Below, one piece after another: positions 44,667-54,356 of a DNA stretch of 64,000 bases (positions are counted from its first letter, which is position 1; each line of letters opens with the position of its first letter). The notes beneath the pieces are model-generated. The model had not been told where the DNA came from and searched no databases. It saw only the letters and a list, made by a program, of their open reading frames with translations. The position numbers and the translations under genes are program-made. Source of the stretch: Bacteroides caecigallinarum (GTDB lineage Bacteria > Bacteroidota > Bacteroidia > Bacteroidales > Bacteroidaceae); the NCBI RefSeq assembly GCF_016902295.1, contig NZ_JACJLQ010000009.1, forward strand, positions 31,903-95,902, in the 5' to 3' direction.

Positions 44667-45518
44667 ATGACACATTTAGAAAAACTGGATTATATACCTC
44701 AAAACATAGACCTGATGGCAGGAATGGATATTACAGGAAATATCAAACATCTGTTCAAAATTCCGTCAAAAGTTCCGGGATATATGTTTCTGTTATGTTT
44801 CAAGGGAACATGTTCAATAACAGTACATCTCACACAATACACAATGAAAAAAGGGACATTGCTTATATTGCTGCCGGACCTTTATTTTCAGGTATTGGAA
44901 CAAAGTGATGACTGTAAATTCATTTTTGCCGGATTTGCCACAGAGCTTGTGAGGAGCTCGTCACTATTCTCAAAATCAATAGAATACACCCCTTTTATTT
45001 TCGAAAAGCCTGTTTTGCAACTTGACAAAAAAGCATTTGACCTCATGTACAGCTATATGAGGATAATTATCAAAGCAAAAAACATATCAGTCAATATTAT
45101 CACACAGGAGCAGGCAGCACTGACTTTCACACAGCTGATTTTGGGACTTGGAAATCTGATTAAGAACGGAAAGAGTGTAAACCAGCAATATAACAGAAAC
45201 CAGGAAATAGTGAAAGAACTTGTCAGAACTGTGGTAATGAACTATCATACGGAAAGAAACGTAAGTTTTTATGCTGACAAGATGCATCTGTCGCCACAGC
45301 ACCTTAGCACTACAATAAAGAAGATTACGGGAAAGACCCTGACAGACATCATATCTTCATTCATTATAAATGATGCGAAAGCAAAACTGAAATCTACGGA
45401 AATGACGATTCAGGAGATAGCCTACTCGCTGAACTTCCCTGACATCTCTTTCTTCGGAAAATATTTCAAAAGATATACAGGCATGTCGCCTAAACAATAC
45501 AGAAACACTGAATTATAA
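44667..45518 (+). CDS. AraC family transcriptional regulator
   Basis: A 283-residue regulator. The N-terminal ~160 residues form a cupin-like sensing part (FKGTCSITVHLTQYTMKKGTLLILLPDLYFQVLE); the C-terminal ~100 hold the two AraC HTHs (VSFYADKMHLSPQHLSTTIKKITGKT and IQEIAYSLNFPDISFFGKYFKRYTGMSPKQYR). Ligand and targets unknown; flanking genes (aquaporin, HdeD-like) are separately terminated. Confidence 0.92.
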   Translation: MTHLEKLDYIPQNIDLMAGMDITGNIKHLFKIPSKVPGYMFLLCFKGTCSITVHLTQYTMKKGTLLILLPDLYFQVLEQSDDCKFIFAGFATELVRSSSLFSKSIEYTPFIFEKPVLQLDKKAFDLMYSYMRIIIKAKNISVNIITQEQAALTFTQLILGLGNLIKNGKSVNQQYNRNQEIVKELVRTVVMNYHTERNVSFYADKMHLSPQHLSTTIKKITGKTLTDIISSFIINDAKAKLKSTEMTIQEIAYSLNFPDISFFGKYFKRYTGMSPKQYRNTEL

Positions 45519-45536
45519 AAAAAGATTCGTAATAAC

Positions 45537-45584
45537 TTAAACAGCGTTTAAACGGTAATTAAGTACTGTTTAAACGCTGTTTAA
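45537..45584. terminator. Bidirectional terminator with perfect 17-bp arms
   Basis: TTAAACAGCGTTTAAAC (45537-45553) and its exact complement (45568-45584). Each arm contains the TTTAAA palindrome. Similar AAACAG..TTTAAA sequence occurs near 10700 and 53040-53150. Confidence 0.75.
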
Positions 45585-45622
45585 TGTTATAAGAGATTGA
45601 AAAAATTACCTGATTCCAGATT

Positions 45623-46210
45623 TTAATCCTTGATTTCTTCAATCGGAGTTATATCTACTATGTTTTCCTCTTCTTTCATTACTTTTTTCTTAAAACGTAT
45701 CAGCCTTATCAGGTCAGTAAGAGAATAGACTATAGCGGAAACACCAAGTATGGTAAAAGGAAGTGTTGCAGCCTGGAACGGATTTGCCAAAACCACTATA
45801 CCAGCCAATAATACCAATACAGGAACAACATACATCAGAAACGGCACTTTGGTGATACTGCGTACCGATATGAAATTAAACAATTGAGAAAGTCCTGCCA
45901 GCACCAATAATACACCAAGTACATACATCAAAGTGGTAATGAAAAAGTCAGGCATAATCATAAGCCAGAATCCCAACAAAGCACTACCTACCGCAGCAAC
46001 CGGAAATACAGATTTTATGCCGGCCTCTTGCCTACGCTTTGCAGTTGCCAGATATCCAAACACACCTATAAGCCCGGGTAGCATGAACAGTACTCCAATT
46101 GTTATAACAAGATAGCGTACTGCTTCGCCTGGCCATACCACTAACAGAATGCCTATTATAAGAGCACATATACTGCTCAACGCATAGTAATTAAAGTTTC
46201 TCATAACCAA
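45623..46210 (-). CDS. HdeD/DUF308 family membrane protein
   Basis: A 195-residue protein with six short membrane segments in two DUF308 repeats (LIIGILLVVWPGEAVRYLVITIGVLFMLPG and its later echoes), plus a charged C-terminal tail. The family includes the acid-resistance membrane protein HdeD. Start could be the ATG at 46204. Function not known here. Confidence 0.85.
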   Translation of the reverse strand: MVMRNFNYYALSSICALIIGILLVVWPGEAVRYLVITIGVLFMLPGLIGVFGYLATAKRRQEAGIKSVFPVAAVGSALLGFWLMIMPDFFITTLMYVLGVLLVLAGLSQLFNFISVRSITKVPFLMYVVPVLVLLAGIVVLANPFQAATLPFTILGVSAIVYSLTDLIRLIRFKKKVMKEEENIVDITPIEEIKD

Positions 46211-46280
46211 AATTTTGTTTTTATTGTCAACACGAATTTAAGTATATATTGCATAAATAACAAAAAAATCTCCAATTTGA

Positions 46281-46369
46281 TTACGTCATATACCTACTTA
46301 TAGGTATTTTTAAGTATAATTTTACCAATTTATAGGTATTGACGTAACGTATAAAAGCCGATATCTTTG
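46281..46369 (+). promoter_or_regulatory. Promoter with inverted-repeat operator for the barrel/imelysin group
   Basis: Promoter: ATTG (46338-46341), 20 bp, TATCTTTG (46362-46369). TTACGTCA (46281-46288) and TGACGTAA (46340-46347) are perfect inverted 8-mers; inside lie ATACCTA-CTTA-TAGGTAT (46290-46307) and another TAGGTAT (46333-46339). The right arm overlaps -33, so binding should block or replace RNA polymerase contact. Confidence 0.7.
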
Positions 46370-46404
46370 CCATGACTTAAAAAACTATAAAAGGACATAA
46401 AATC

Positions 46405-47697
46405 ATGGCAACAGGAAGAATCTTATTTACGGCCGTGTTCTCGGCCCTTACACTCAATGCCGCATTTGCCGACAACAGTGCAGAAAACAAGAAAGAGGAA
46501 AAGAAAGAAAGCAGACTTACATTCGGAGGATATGGCGAGGCTGCATACAGCAGAAACTTCTTCAGCGACAACTATCTCAGATATACAGACGCGAAGAACT
46601 ATAAGGGTGAAAGCCACGGCAGATTTGACCTTCCGCATGTGGTATTCTACGTAGGTTACGACTTCGGCAAAGGATGGTCGCTGGGAAGTGAAATCGAGTT
46701 CGAGCACGGAGGAACTGAAAGCGCCGTTGAAATAGAAGAGGAAGAAGCCGGCGAATACGAGAGCGAAATAGAACGCGGAGGCGAAGTGGCACTCGAACAG
46801 TTCTGGATTCAGAAATCTTTCTGTAAGGAATTCAATATCAAGATGGGACATATCATAGTACCTGTGGGAGGGACAAACCAGCATCATATGCCAACCGAAT
46901 TCTTCGGAGTCTACCGTCCGGAGGGTGAAAACACTATTATGCCTTGTACATGGCACGAAACAGGAATCAGTCTTTGGGGACAGGCAGGAAAATGGAGATA
47001 CGAGGCCATGTTACTGCCGGGACTTGATTCCGATCGTTTCAACCGTATGAACTGGATTCAAGGCGGAGCAGGAAGCCCATATGAATTCAAGATTGCAAAC
47101 GCCATGGCTGGAGCTTTCAGAGTGGATAATTATTCTATTAAAGGACTTCGACTTTCAGTGAGCGGATATGTAGGCAACTCGTTCAGCAACACTCTGAGCA
47201 GAAGCAAAAAGGAGAAGTTCAAGAATGTAAAAGGTACAGTAGCTATCGGAGCATTCGACTTCGGATATAACGGTCATAACTGGATAGTGAGAGGTAACTT
47301 CGACTATGGCCATCTGTCCGACGCTCAGCTGATAAGCGAATACAATATGGGAATGAGCAGCAACTCCCCTTCCCCAAAACAGGCAGTAGCATCTGATGCC
47401 ATTGCTGCAGGAATAGAAGCCGGATACGACCTTTTCTCTCAGTTCGAAAAGACAAGGGCAAAGGACCAGAAATTCTACATCTTCGGAAGATACGATTATT
47501 ATGACTCAATGCACAAAACCAGCGGACTGAAATACGAATACTGCGGAAGAAACCGCATAGCGGCAGGTATCAACTATTTCCCAATGAAACAGATTGTCAT
47601 CAAGGGGGAATATTCCATAGGACTTCTGAAAGATATTTACAATAACGAGCCTGCCGTATCGCTTGGCATAGCCTACGCAGGATTCTTCACAAGATAA
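46405..47697 (+). CDS. Outer-membrane beta-barrel (porin-like) protein
   Basis: A 430-residue exported protein (signal peptide to AFADN, about residue 23) with an acidic/lysine N-terminal linker and then alternating amphipathic strands (LTFGGYGEAAYSRNF, VVFYVGYDFGKGWSLGSEIEFEHGG) ending with an aromatic terminal strand (AVSLGIAYAGFFTR). Resembles phosphate-selective-porin-like barrels. First gene of a group with imelysin and a di-heme protein, which points to metal, probably iron, uptake. Confidence 0.78.
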   Translation: MATGRILFTAVFSALTLNAAFADNSAENKKEEKKESRLTFGGYGEAAYSRNFFSDNYLRYTDAKNYKGESHGRFDLPHVVFYVGYDFGKGWSLGSEIEFEHGGTESAVEIEEEEAGEYESEIERGGEVALEQFWIQKSFCKEFNIKMGHIIVPVGGTNQHHMPTEFFGVYRPEGENTIMPCTWHETGISLWGQAGKWRYEAMLLPGLDSDRFNRMNWIQGGAGSPYEFKIANAMAGAFRVDNYSIKGLRLSVSGYVGNSFSNTLSRSKKEKFKNVKGTVAIGAFDFGYNGHNWIVRGNFDYGHLSDAQLISEYNMGMSSNSPSPKQAVASDAIAAGIEAGYDLFSQFEKTRAKDQKFYIFGRYDYYDSMHKTSGLKYEYCGRNRIAAGINYFPMKQIVIKGEYSIGLLKDIYNNEPAVSLGIAYAGFFTR

Positions 47698-47740
47698 TCC
47701 ACAAAAAACAAACATGTATAACTTTAATTCAACAACTAAA

Positions 47741-48931
47741 ATGAAAAGTATTTTAAAGACTTCTGCCTTTATAGCAATGAGTGCTATCATGGCAACATCA
47801 ATGACATCGTGCGATGAAAACAATGGTGAAAACCCAGGCGAATTGTCTGCAAAGGAGCAGACACTGAAAGATGCTGTTACTCCCTACGTGAACAACACCG
47901 TAATCACCACCTACAAGAGTATGGCTGATGCGGCCATCAAACTGATGAATGCATGCAATGAAGCGAAAGACAAATTCGACGGCGACAAGAGCGGTGCCCA
48001 GGAAAAGATTACAGAAGCCGGTAACTACTGGAAGGAATCAAGAAAATACTGGGAGCTGAGCGAAGCATTCCTTTTCGGTGCAGCAGCCGATTATAACATC
48101 GACCCGCATATCGACTCATGGCCTCTTGACAAGGTGGCACTGGAACAGCTGCTCAACAACCAGGGCATGATGAACGCCATCGGTGAAGGCGGCGGTGCAT
48201 ACGTAAGTGCAAACCTGGGATACGGTCTGCTTGGTTTCCATGCCATTGAGTATATGCTCTTCCAGCTTAACGCGTCAGGCGACAAGTCATCGGCAAGAGA
48301 CGTAAATTCACTAAACAAAAACCAGATGATTTACATGGCAGCTGTGGCTGAAGACCTGTGCTTCCAGTGTGTACGCCTCGAAGCTTCATGGGCAGGCATG
48401 GACAATGTATCATCCGAAAAACAGACAATACTTACCGACAACGAACTTGAACCGACATTCAATTACGGAGAAAGCATGCTAAATGCAGGTCAAGGCGGTA
48501 GCAAATACGTCAATTACACTGATGCCGCTCAGGAAATCCTTCAAGGCTGCATCGACATTGCCGACGAAGTGGCTGAACAGAAAATGGGACGTCCTGCCAA
48601 CGGAAGTAGCGAAGAGGATAAGAACTATATCGAATCGCCATACAGTCTCAACTCTATTGTTGACTTTGCGGATAATATCCGAAGCATCAAAAATGCATAC
48701 GAAGGCAGCAACGACGGAGACAAGTCCGTGAGCGACTTCATCGCATCGGTAAATGCGGAAAAAGATAAAGCTGTAAAAGACGCTATAGCAGCCGCAATAA
48801 CATCTATAGAGAAAATTCCTGAACCATTCGCAAAGAATGCTACAAGCCAGACTACCAAAGATGCCATAGCAGCAGTGGCTAAAGTATCAAATACACTTAG
48901 TGAAGCAGCAAACGTATTGAATGAAAATTAA
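47741..48931 (+). CDS. Imelysin family lipoprotein
   Basis: A 396-residue lipoprotein (lipobox MTSC, from the start at 47741). The imelysin GxHxxE motif is GFHAIE at 165-170, and the fold's second helical repeat follows (DEVAEQKMGRPANG). Imelysins bind iron and belong to bacterial iron-uptake systems, often next to DUF1111-type di-heme proteins as here. The longer frame from 47714 adds nine residues ahead of the signal peptide and is less likely. Confidence 0.9.
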   Translation: MKSILKTSAFIAMSAIMATSMTSCDENNGENPGELSAKEQTLKDAVTPYVNNTVITTYKSMADAAIKLMNACNEAKDKFDGDKSGAQEKITEAGNYWKESRKYWELSEAFLFGAAADYNIDPHIDSWPLDKVALEQLLNNQGMMNAIGEGGGAYVSANLGYGLLGFHAIEYMLFQLNASGDKSSARDVNSLNKNQMIYMAAVAEDLCFQCVRLEASWAGMDNVSSEKQTILTDNELEPTFNYGESMLNAGQGGSKYVNYTDAAQEILQGCIDIADEVAEQKMGRPANGSSEEDKNYIESPYSLNSIVDFADNIRSIKNAYEGSNDGDKSVSDFIASVNAEKDKAVKDAIAAAITSIEKIPEPFAKNATSQTTKDAIAAVAKVSNTLSEAANVLNEN

Positions 48932-48955
48932 TAATAAATATTTACAGTTACAGTT

Positions 48956-48999
48956 ACAGTGTAAAGTGTGTAACCATAGTGTTATACACCTTTCACTGT
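48956..48999 (+). other. Imperfect long hairpin between imelysin and di-heme genes
   Basis: ACAGTGTAAAGTGTGTAAC (48956-48974) pairs with 48981-48999 with three non-Watson-Crick positions around a 6-nt loop. No T-run follows. It is preceded by a short (TTACAG)n repeat. Could stabilise the upstream mRNA or tune the downstream gene. Confidence 0.5.
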
Positions 49000-49053
49000 T
49001 TAACAAAACATAGACATGTATTAAACATCCTTTAAATGTAAAATAACTAACTT

Positions 49054-50730
49054 ATGAAGAAATTTTATTTACTTGCAAGTACAGCGTTATTTGCCGGACT
49101 GACTGCATGCCAGGACAATACCGGCGACACACCGGATAACGGCAACCAGCCAGGTGAGCTTCCTGAATGGTACTACACAGGCGGTGAATTAGGCACAGCT
49201 TTTCTGGCAACCTCTAATGCCTTAGAACAACCAACTCCGGCAGTAGAACAGGCCGGCATGGACAGCCAGTTCAAGAACGGAGAAGCACTATTTGAAAAAC
49301 CTTTCATGAGTAATCATGACGGAGTGAGAAACGGACTAGGTCCTGTGTACATACGAACATCGTGTATACACTGCCACCCAGGATACGGACACGGGAAGAG
49401 ACTTCCTGCCGGAACATTCGAAACAAACAGCATAGGAAACGGATGTCTGCTGGTAGTTTATAATCCACAGACAGACGCATACGTAAGCTGGCTTGCAGGT
49501 ATGCCACAGACACATGCGGTGGAACCATTCAAGGCTCCTCTGGACGAAAGCAAGATAACTGTGGAATGGAAAAACCATACAGACCAGTGGAACAACACAT
49601 TCCCCGATGGTGAGAAATACGAACTGCAATATCCCGAAGTAAAAATACCTAAAGAAGCAATTTATGTAGTCAATCAAGGATATACCCTGCCGGAAGACTA
49701 TGCCGTAAGATTGGAATCAACTATCGGCATCTATGGAACAGGACTTCTTGATGCCATCTCCGGTGAGGACCTGAAAGCCGAATATGCCAAACAGGAAGCC
49801 GACGGACTTTTGCCAAATGGAATAAACCCGGCATTCTTCAAGAACGGAGAGTGGGTTAAACAGTACAGCAACACAAAGCCGACAGATATTCTTCCAGGAA
49901 CAGTGAAAGAAGAGCATCCATTCAAGTTCACATACGCCCTTAGCCGCGGACCTTTGCAGGACGCCGCAGGATCAAACGCTTTGTGGAATATCACAAACGT
50001 GACAAGAACAAACAGAAGATACCACTACCTTGACGCAGCAGGAACATACGCCAAATATTCTGCAAAAGACCCTGAAGTACAGGCTGGATATAAGGATTAT
50101 ATCGAGCAGGCTGACCCTGAAAAGAATCACCCTACATGGCATCCGGCAAGCGAAAATCCGGAAGATATAGAAGCAGCCATACTTGCTTATCTCACCTCGA
50201 AAGAACTTGACGTGGAAATGAGCGACGAGGATTACGTGGATTTCATGGTATGGCACAGAGGTCTTGCAGTGCCGGCAGCAAGAAATGTTGACGACCCGGA
50301 TGTACTGAAGGGTAAAGAACTCTTCGAACAGATAGGCTGCACATACTGCCACAAACCGTCATGGACTACGGGCGACGACAATTTCTACGACCCTAACGGT
50401 ATTTTCAGCAAAGGTGACAGCCGCCTTCCTAAATATCCTAACCAGAAGATATGGCCTTACTCGGACATGATTCAGCACAAGCTTTACATGGAGAATGATA
50501 TCCGTACAGGATGGTGCCGAACCACTCCGCTTTGGGGAAGAGGATTGCACCAGAGATGTACAGGCTCAGCTACAGCGGACAGACTTCATGACAACCGGGC
50601 ACGAAACGTAATAGAAGCAATCATGTGGCATGGCAACGAAAAGAGTGATGCATACTATACCGTGCAGAAATTCAGGGAGTTATCAAAAGAAGACAGAGAT
50701 GCAATAGTAAAGTTTATCGATTCGATATAA
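49054..50730 (+). CDS. Di-heme (DUF1111-type) oxidoreductase lipoprotein
   Basis: A 558-residue lipoprotein (LTAC, C19) with two c-type heme sites, C104-IHC-H108 and C429-TYC-H433. The layout is that of DUF1111 'thiol oxidoreductase-like' di-heme proteins that accompany imelysins. Predicted to perform redox chemistry (for example on iron) in the periplasm. Its heme attachment explains the cytochrome c assembly gene that follows. Confidence 0.88.
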   Translation: MKKFYLLASTALFAGLTACQDNTGDTPDNGNQPGELPEWYYTGGELGTAFLATSNALEQPTPAVEQAGMDSQFKNGEALFEKPFMSNHDGVRNGLGPVYIRTSCIHCHPGYGHGKRLPAGTFETNSIGNGCLLVVYNPQTDAYVSWLAGMPQTHAVEPFKAPLDESKITVEWKNHTDQWNNTFPDGEKYELQYPEVKIPKEAIYVVNQGYTLPEDYAVRLESTIGIYGTGLLDAISGEDLKAEYAKQEADGLLPNGINPAFFKNGEWVKQYSNTKPTDILPGTVKEEHPFKFTYALSRGPLQDAAGSNALWNITNVTRTNRRYHYLDAAGTYAKYSAKDPEVQAGYKDYIEQADPEKNHPTWHPASENPEDIEAAILAYLTSKELDVEMSDEDYVDFMVWHRGLAVPAARNVDDPDVLKGKELFEQIGCTYCHKPSWTTGDDNFYDPNGIFSKGDSRLPKYPNQKIWPYSDMIQHKLYMENDIRTGWCRTTPLWGRGLHQRCTGSATADRLHDNRARNVIEAIMWHGNEKSDAYYTVQKFRELSKEDRDAIVKFIDSI

Positions 50731-50743
50731 GATATAAATATAC

Positions 50744-50785
50744 AAGACTGTCCTCCCATCTGCACATCGGAGGACAGTCTTTCAA
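50744..50785 (+). terminator. Intrinsic terminator between di-heme and cytochrome c assembly genes
   Basis: Perfect 13-bp stem AAGACTGTCCTCC (50744-50756) with its complement at 50769-50781; only a short T-run follows, so partial read-through to the next gene is plausible. Confidence 0.75.
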
Positions 50786-50802
50786 ACAGACATTCGCTAT
50801 AT

Positions 50803-53007
50803 ATGACCAACAAGTTGCTGAAAATATCCAAACAGACTACTATCATAACTATTTCGCTGCTGATAATAATCATGGTGTCAGCCACAATAGCAGAAAAAAC
50901 ATACGGCACACCATTTGTCAGCCAACATTTCTATTCTAACCCTATTTTCATTGCATTATGGTTTGTAGCCGCCATTTCCGGCACAGTATATATTCTAGAA
51001 CGGAAACTGAATAAACGGACAATCACTTTCTGCATGCATGCCTCCTTCATCATTATACTGTCTGGTGCTTTCATAACACACATCTTCGGACTACAAGGTA
51101 GCATACATCTCAGAATGGACGAAAATCCGAAACAGAGTTTCAGGACATCAGACGAAACAGAACACGAACTACCTTTTTGTATTTCGCTTAAGGAATTCCG
51201 AACAGAATACTATTCAGGCACTTCAACACCCATGGATTATGTAAGCACAATATCAATACACGACGGTTCGGATACGGAAGGAACAGTCTCGATGAACCGT
51301 ATATTCAAACACAGAGGTTACCGTTTCTACCAGTCGGGATATGATGCCGACGGAAAGGGAAGCACACTATACGTAAGCCACGACCCGATTGGCATTGCCG
51401 TCACTTACACGGGATATTTACTCCTCTTTCTTTCAATGATACTGTTCTTCTTTGAAAAGAAATCCGCTTTTAAGAAAAGGATTTCTGCAGTGTTCATATT
51501 ACTCATCATACCATTTGCGTCATTGTTTGCCGAAAACAAACTGCCACCTACTCTCCCTGCCGGTACAGCTGAAATCTTCGGAAACATACGCGTAAATTAT
51601 AACGGCCGGATAGCCCCACTGCAAACCCTTGCCATTGATTTCACAAAGAAGATATACGGAGAGAAAAGCTACGAAGATCTGTCGGCAGAACAAGTACTGA
51701 CGGGATGTTTCTTCTATTACGACTACTGGAAAGAAGAGCCATTTATCCGCATAAAAAGTAAATATGTTCAGAAAGTACTGGGCGTAGAAAGCAAGTATGC
51801 CAAACTGACGGACTTTATAGGGACAGACGGATTTAAAATAGACAATAAGCTGAAAACCGAGAAAGACAGAAAGCGCATCCGCGAACTGGAAGAGGCAGCG
51901 GAGAAAATCAGTCTGATAAGCTCATTATGTACCGGAAATCTTCTGAAGATATATCCGGTATTCGACAATGAGAAAGGTGCATATACATGGTACTCAATTC
52001 CCGACAATCTGCCATCGGACATTGAGCGCGACAAATGGCTGTTCATAAGATACAGCATGAACTATATCGCAGAGAAAGTGGCAATGAAAGATTTTGACGG
52101 AACGGAAAAACTGACAGACAAAATCATAAAGTTTCAGGAAAAGGAAGCCGGAAACTCGCTGCCATCGAACACAGAATTTAAGGCAGAGAGGATATACAAT
52201 TCGTTTGCCAATCTGAAACTGCTCGCCATGTTCTGTCTCACAATAGGTATATTCGGCTATATATTCCAGATTTATAATGTGGTAAAGGGAAAAGGAAAGA
52301 GCGGAACAAACCGCTACATGTATATACTGCTGTTCCCTACCCTCATCTACGTGTCGGTGATTATTGCGCTTAGATGGATTATAAGCGGACACATACCTGT
52401 TTCAAACGGTTTTGAAACGATGCTGATAATGTCAGTAGTTTCAATTCTGTTCAGCATTATTTTCTACAGACGCATGAACAATTCCGTATCGGTAGGCTAT
52501 ATGATTTCCGGACTCGCACTGCTGGTCGCAATGATGGGCGACAGCAATCCTGCCATAACACCGCTTATGCCGGTTCTGTCATCGCCTCTCCTGAGCATAC
52601 ACGTTATGTCCATCATGATTTCTTACTCCCTGTTTGCCATCATGATGCTGAACGGAATCTCTGCCGAAATTCTTCACAGAAGCGGAAACAGAAGCAATGA
52701 GGTCTGCAATCTGGAAAACAACAGCCGCATAATCCTTTATCCGGCAGTATTCCTGCTAGTGTTCGGGATTTTTATCGGAGCAATATGGGCAAACGTGTCG
52801 TGGGGAAGATATTGGGGCTGGGATCCTAAAGAGGTATGGGCACTCATAACGATGCTGATTTACTCTTCGGCACTGCATACCGAATCTATCCGTTTTTTCA
52901 AAAGCCCGATGTTCTTCCACCGTTTCTGCATACTGGCTTTCATATCGGTGCTGATTACTTATTTCGGAGTAAACTTTATACTTGGAGGGATGCACAGTTA
53001 TGCTTGA
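50803..53007 (+). CDS. ccsA: Cytochrome c biogenesis protein, ResB-CcsA fusion
   Basis: A 734-residue system II assembly protein. The N-terminal ~220 residues are ResB/CcsB-like (SATIAEKTYGTPFVSQHFYSNPIF), the middle is a long periplasmic region (about 240-470), and the C-terminal part is CcsA with the heme-handling WWD motif starting at W667 (WGRYWGWDPKEVWALI). It exports heme and attaches it to CxxCH sites such as those in the neighbouring di-heme protein. The two-in-one architecture is common in Bacteroidetes. Confidence 0.92.
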   Translation: MTNKLLKISKQTTIITISLLIIIMVSATIAEKTYGTPFVSQHFYSNPIFIALWFVAAISGTVYILERKLNKRTITFCMHASFIIILSGAFITHIFGLQGSIHLRMDENPKQSFRTSDETEHELPFCISLKEFRTEYYSGTSTPMDYVSTISIHDGSDTEGTVSMNRIFKHRGYRFYQSGYDADGKGSTLYVSHDPIGIAVTYTGYLLLFLSMILFFFEKKSAFKKRISAVFILLIIPFASLFAENKLPPTLPAGTAEIFGNIRVNYNGRIAPLQTLAIDFTKKIYGEKSYEDLSAEQVLTGCFFYYDYWKEEPFIRIKSKYVQKVLGVESKYAKLTDFIGTDGFKIDNKLKTEKDRKRIRELEEAAEKISLISSLCTGNLLKIYPVFDNEKGAYTWYSIPDNLPSDIERDKWLFIRYSMNYIAEKVAMKDFDGTEKLTDKIIKFQEKEAGNSLPSNTEFKAERIYNSFANLKLLAMFCLTIGIFGYIFQIYNVVKGKGKSGTNRYMYILLFPTLIYVSVIIALRWIISGHIPVSNGFETMLIMSVVSILFSIIFYRRMNNSVSVGYMISGLALLVAMMGDSNPAITPLMPVLSSPLLSIHVMSIMISYSLFAIMMLNGISAEILHRSGNRSNEVCNLENNSRIILYPAVFLLVFGIFIGAIWANVSWGRYWGWDPKEVWALITMLIYSSALHTESIRFFKSPMFFHRFCILAFISVLITYFGVNFILGGMHSYA

Positions 53008-53073
53008 GTAAACAGAACATAAACAACAAATAAACACTCACTAAACAGTATTTAAATGTAACTTTATCAAACA

Positions 53074-53117
53074 AAATGCCCGGCAAACACTGATTATATA
53101 GCGTTTACCGAGCATTT
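53074..53117. terminator. Bidirectional terminator between ccsA and purT
   Basis: AAATGCCCGGCAAAC (53074-53088) pairs with GTTTACCGAGCATTT (53103-53117), two G-T wobbles. It is nested between AAACAGTATTTAA (from 53044) and a matching TGAATACTGTTTAA arm (about 53128-53143). Confidence 0.75.
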
Positions 53118-53157
53118 AATATCTGTTTGAATACTGTTTAATTACTATTCAATAGTA

Positions 53158-54327
53158 TCAATAAACTTCTACCTTTGCCGCAAGCGACTTACATTTGTCA
53201 CGCAGGGCATCAAGATTTCCGCCTACTTTATCGTAGCATACCACAACACCCATACGACGATTCAACTTAGTAAATGGCTTGCCGAATATACGTAAGTATG
53301 TATCAGGCTGTGAGCATACATTTTCTATTCCTTTATAGCGAGGGGTATCCTTGCTTGCTATAGGTGAAAGAATTACCGCACTTGCACCGATATGTTCCTG
53401 AGTGATTCCCGGTATAGGCAATCCGAGGATGGCATACAGATGAAGTTCAAATTCGTTAAGGTTCTGAGTATTTGCCAGTGTCACCATACCTGTGTCATGT
53501 GGACGTGGAGAAAGTTCTGAGAAGTAAACGCCATTATCGTGGCTCAGGAAAAACTCTACTCCCCAAAGTCCGTAACCTGTAAGTGCTTCTGTAACCTTAG
53601 CTGCCATCTGCTGAGCCTCAGCCAAGTGTTCAGGAGCGATGCGTGCAGGCTGGAAACTTTCGCGGTAGTCGCCACCCTTCTGAACATGACCTATAGGAGG
53701 ACAGAACAATGTAGGACCGTTCTTCTGAGTTACAGTAAGAAGTGTAATCTCGCTGTCGAACTTGATGAACTCTTCTACAATGAGTTCCTTAATGTCACCA
53801 CGGCTTCCGCTGCATCCATAATCCCATGAATACTGAAGATCCTCCGGACCTTTGGCTACAGACTGTCCTTTTCCTGAAGAAGACATCAATGGTTTGATAA
53901 CACAAGGATAACCTATCTTCTCGGCAGCTTCTTTAAGTTCTTCGTATGATTTGGCATAGAAATATTTGGCAGTCTTAAGTCCCAGTTCTTTTGCAGCAAG
54001 ATCGCGAATAGCCTTACGGTTCATTGTGTAGTTTACGGCACGGGCACTTGGAACGACCTGAATTCCTTCTTGTTCCAAATGGAAAAGACGTTCCGTACGG
54101 ATAGCTTCTATTTCAGGTACAATAATATCAGGACGATATTTTGCTACAACCTTGTCAAGCGCTTCTCCATCAAGCATACTGAACACCTCACAAGCGTCGG
54201 CAACCTGCATTGCGGGTGCACCGGCATAAGAATCACATGCAATTACATACTGTCCCAATCTTTTGGCAGCAATTACAAACTCCTTACCCAATTCTCCGGA
54301 GCCAAGCAAAAGTATTTTTTTAGTCAT
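53158..54327 (-). CDS. purT: Formate-dependent phosphoribosylglycinamide formyltransferase
   Basis: A 389-residue ATP-grasp enzyme. [65 protein letters not shown] and [14 protein letters not shown] are PurT signatures. It makes formyl-GAR from GAR, formate and ATP, the folate-independent third step of purine synthesis. Its promoter lies within the dyad element at 54357-54447. Confidence 0.96.
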   Translation of the reverse strand: MTKKILLLGSGELGKEFVIAAKRLGQYVIACDSYAGAPAMQVADACEVFSMLDGEALDKVVAKYRPDIIVPEIEAIRTERLFHLEQEGIQVVPSARAVNYTMNRKAIRDLAAKELGLKTAKYFYAKSYEELKEAAEKIGYPCVIKPLMSSSGKGQSVAKGPEDLQYSWDYGCSGSRGDIKELIVEEFIKFDSEITLLTVTQKNGPTLFCPPIGHVQKGGDYRESFQPARIAPEHLAEAQQMAAKVTEALTGYGLWGVEFFLSHDNGVYFSELSPRPHDTGMVTLANTQNLNEFELHLYAILGLPIPGITQEHIGASAVILSPIASKDTPRYKGIENVCSQPDTYLRIFGKPFTKLNRRMGVVVCYDKVGGNLDALRDKCKSLAAKVEVY

Positions 54328-54356
54328 AATTATAAGAGTTTTAGTCTATATATCTG

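Noticed and set aside
46290..46307. Fur box upstream of the iron group
   Set aside because: ATACCTA-N4-TAGGTAT does not match the GATAAT-type hexamer pattern of Fur sites; kept only as an unnamed operator.
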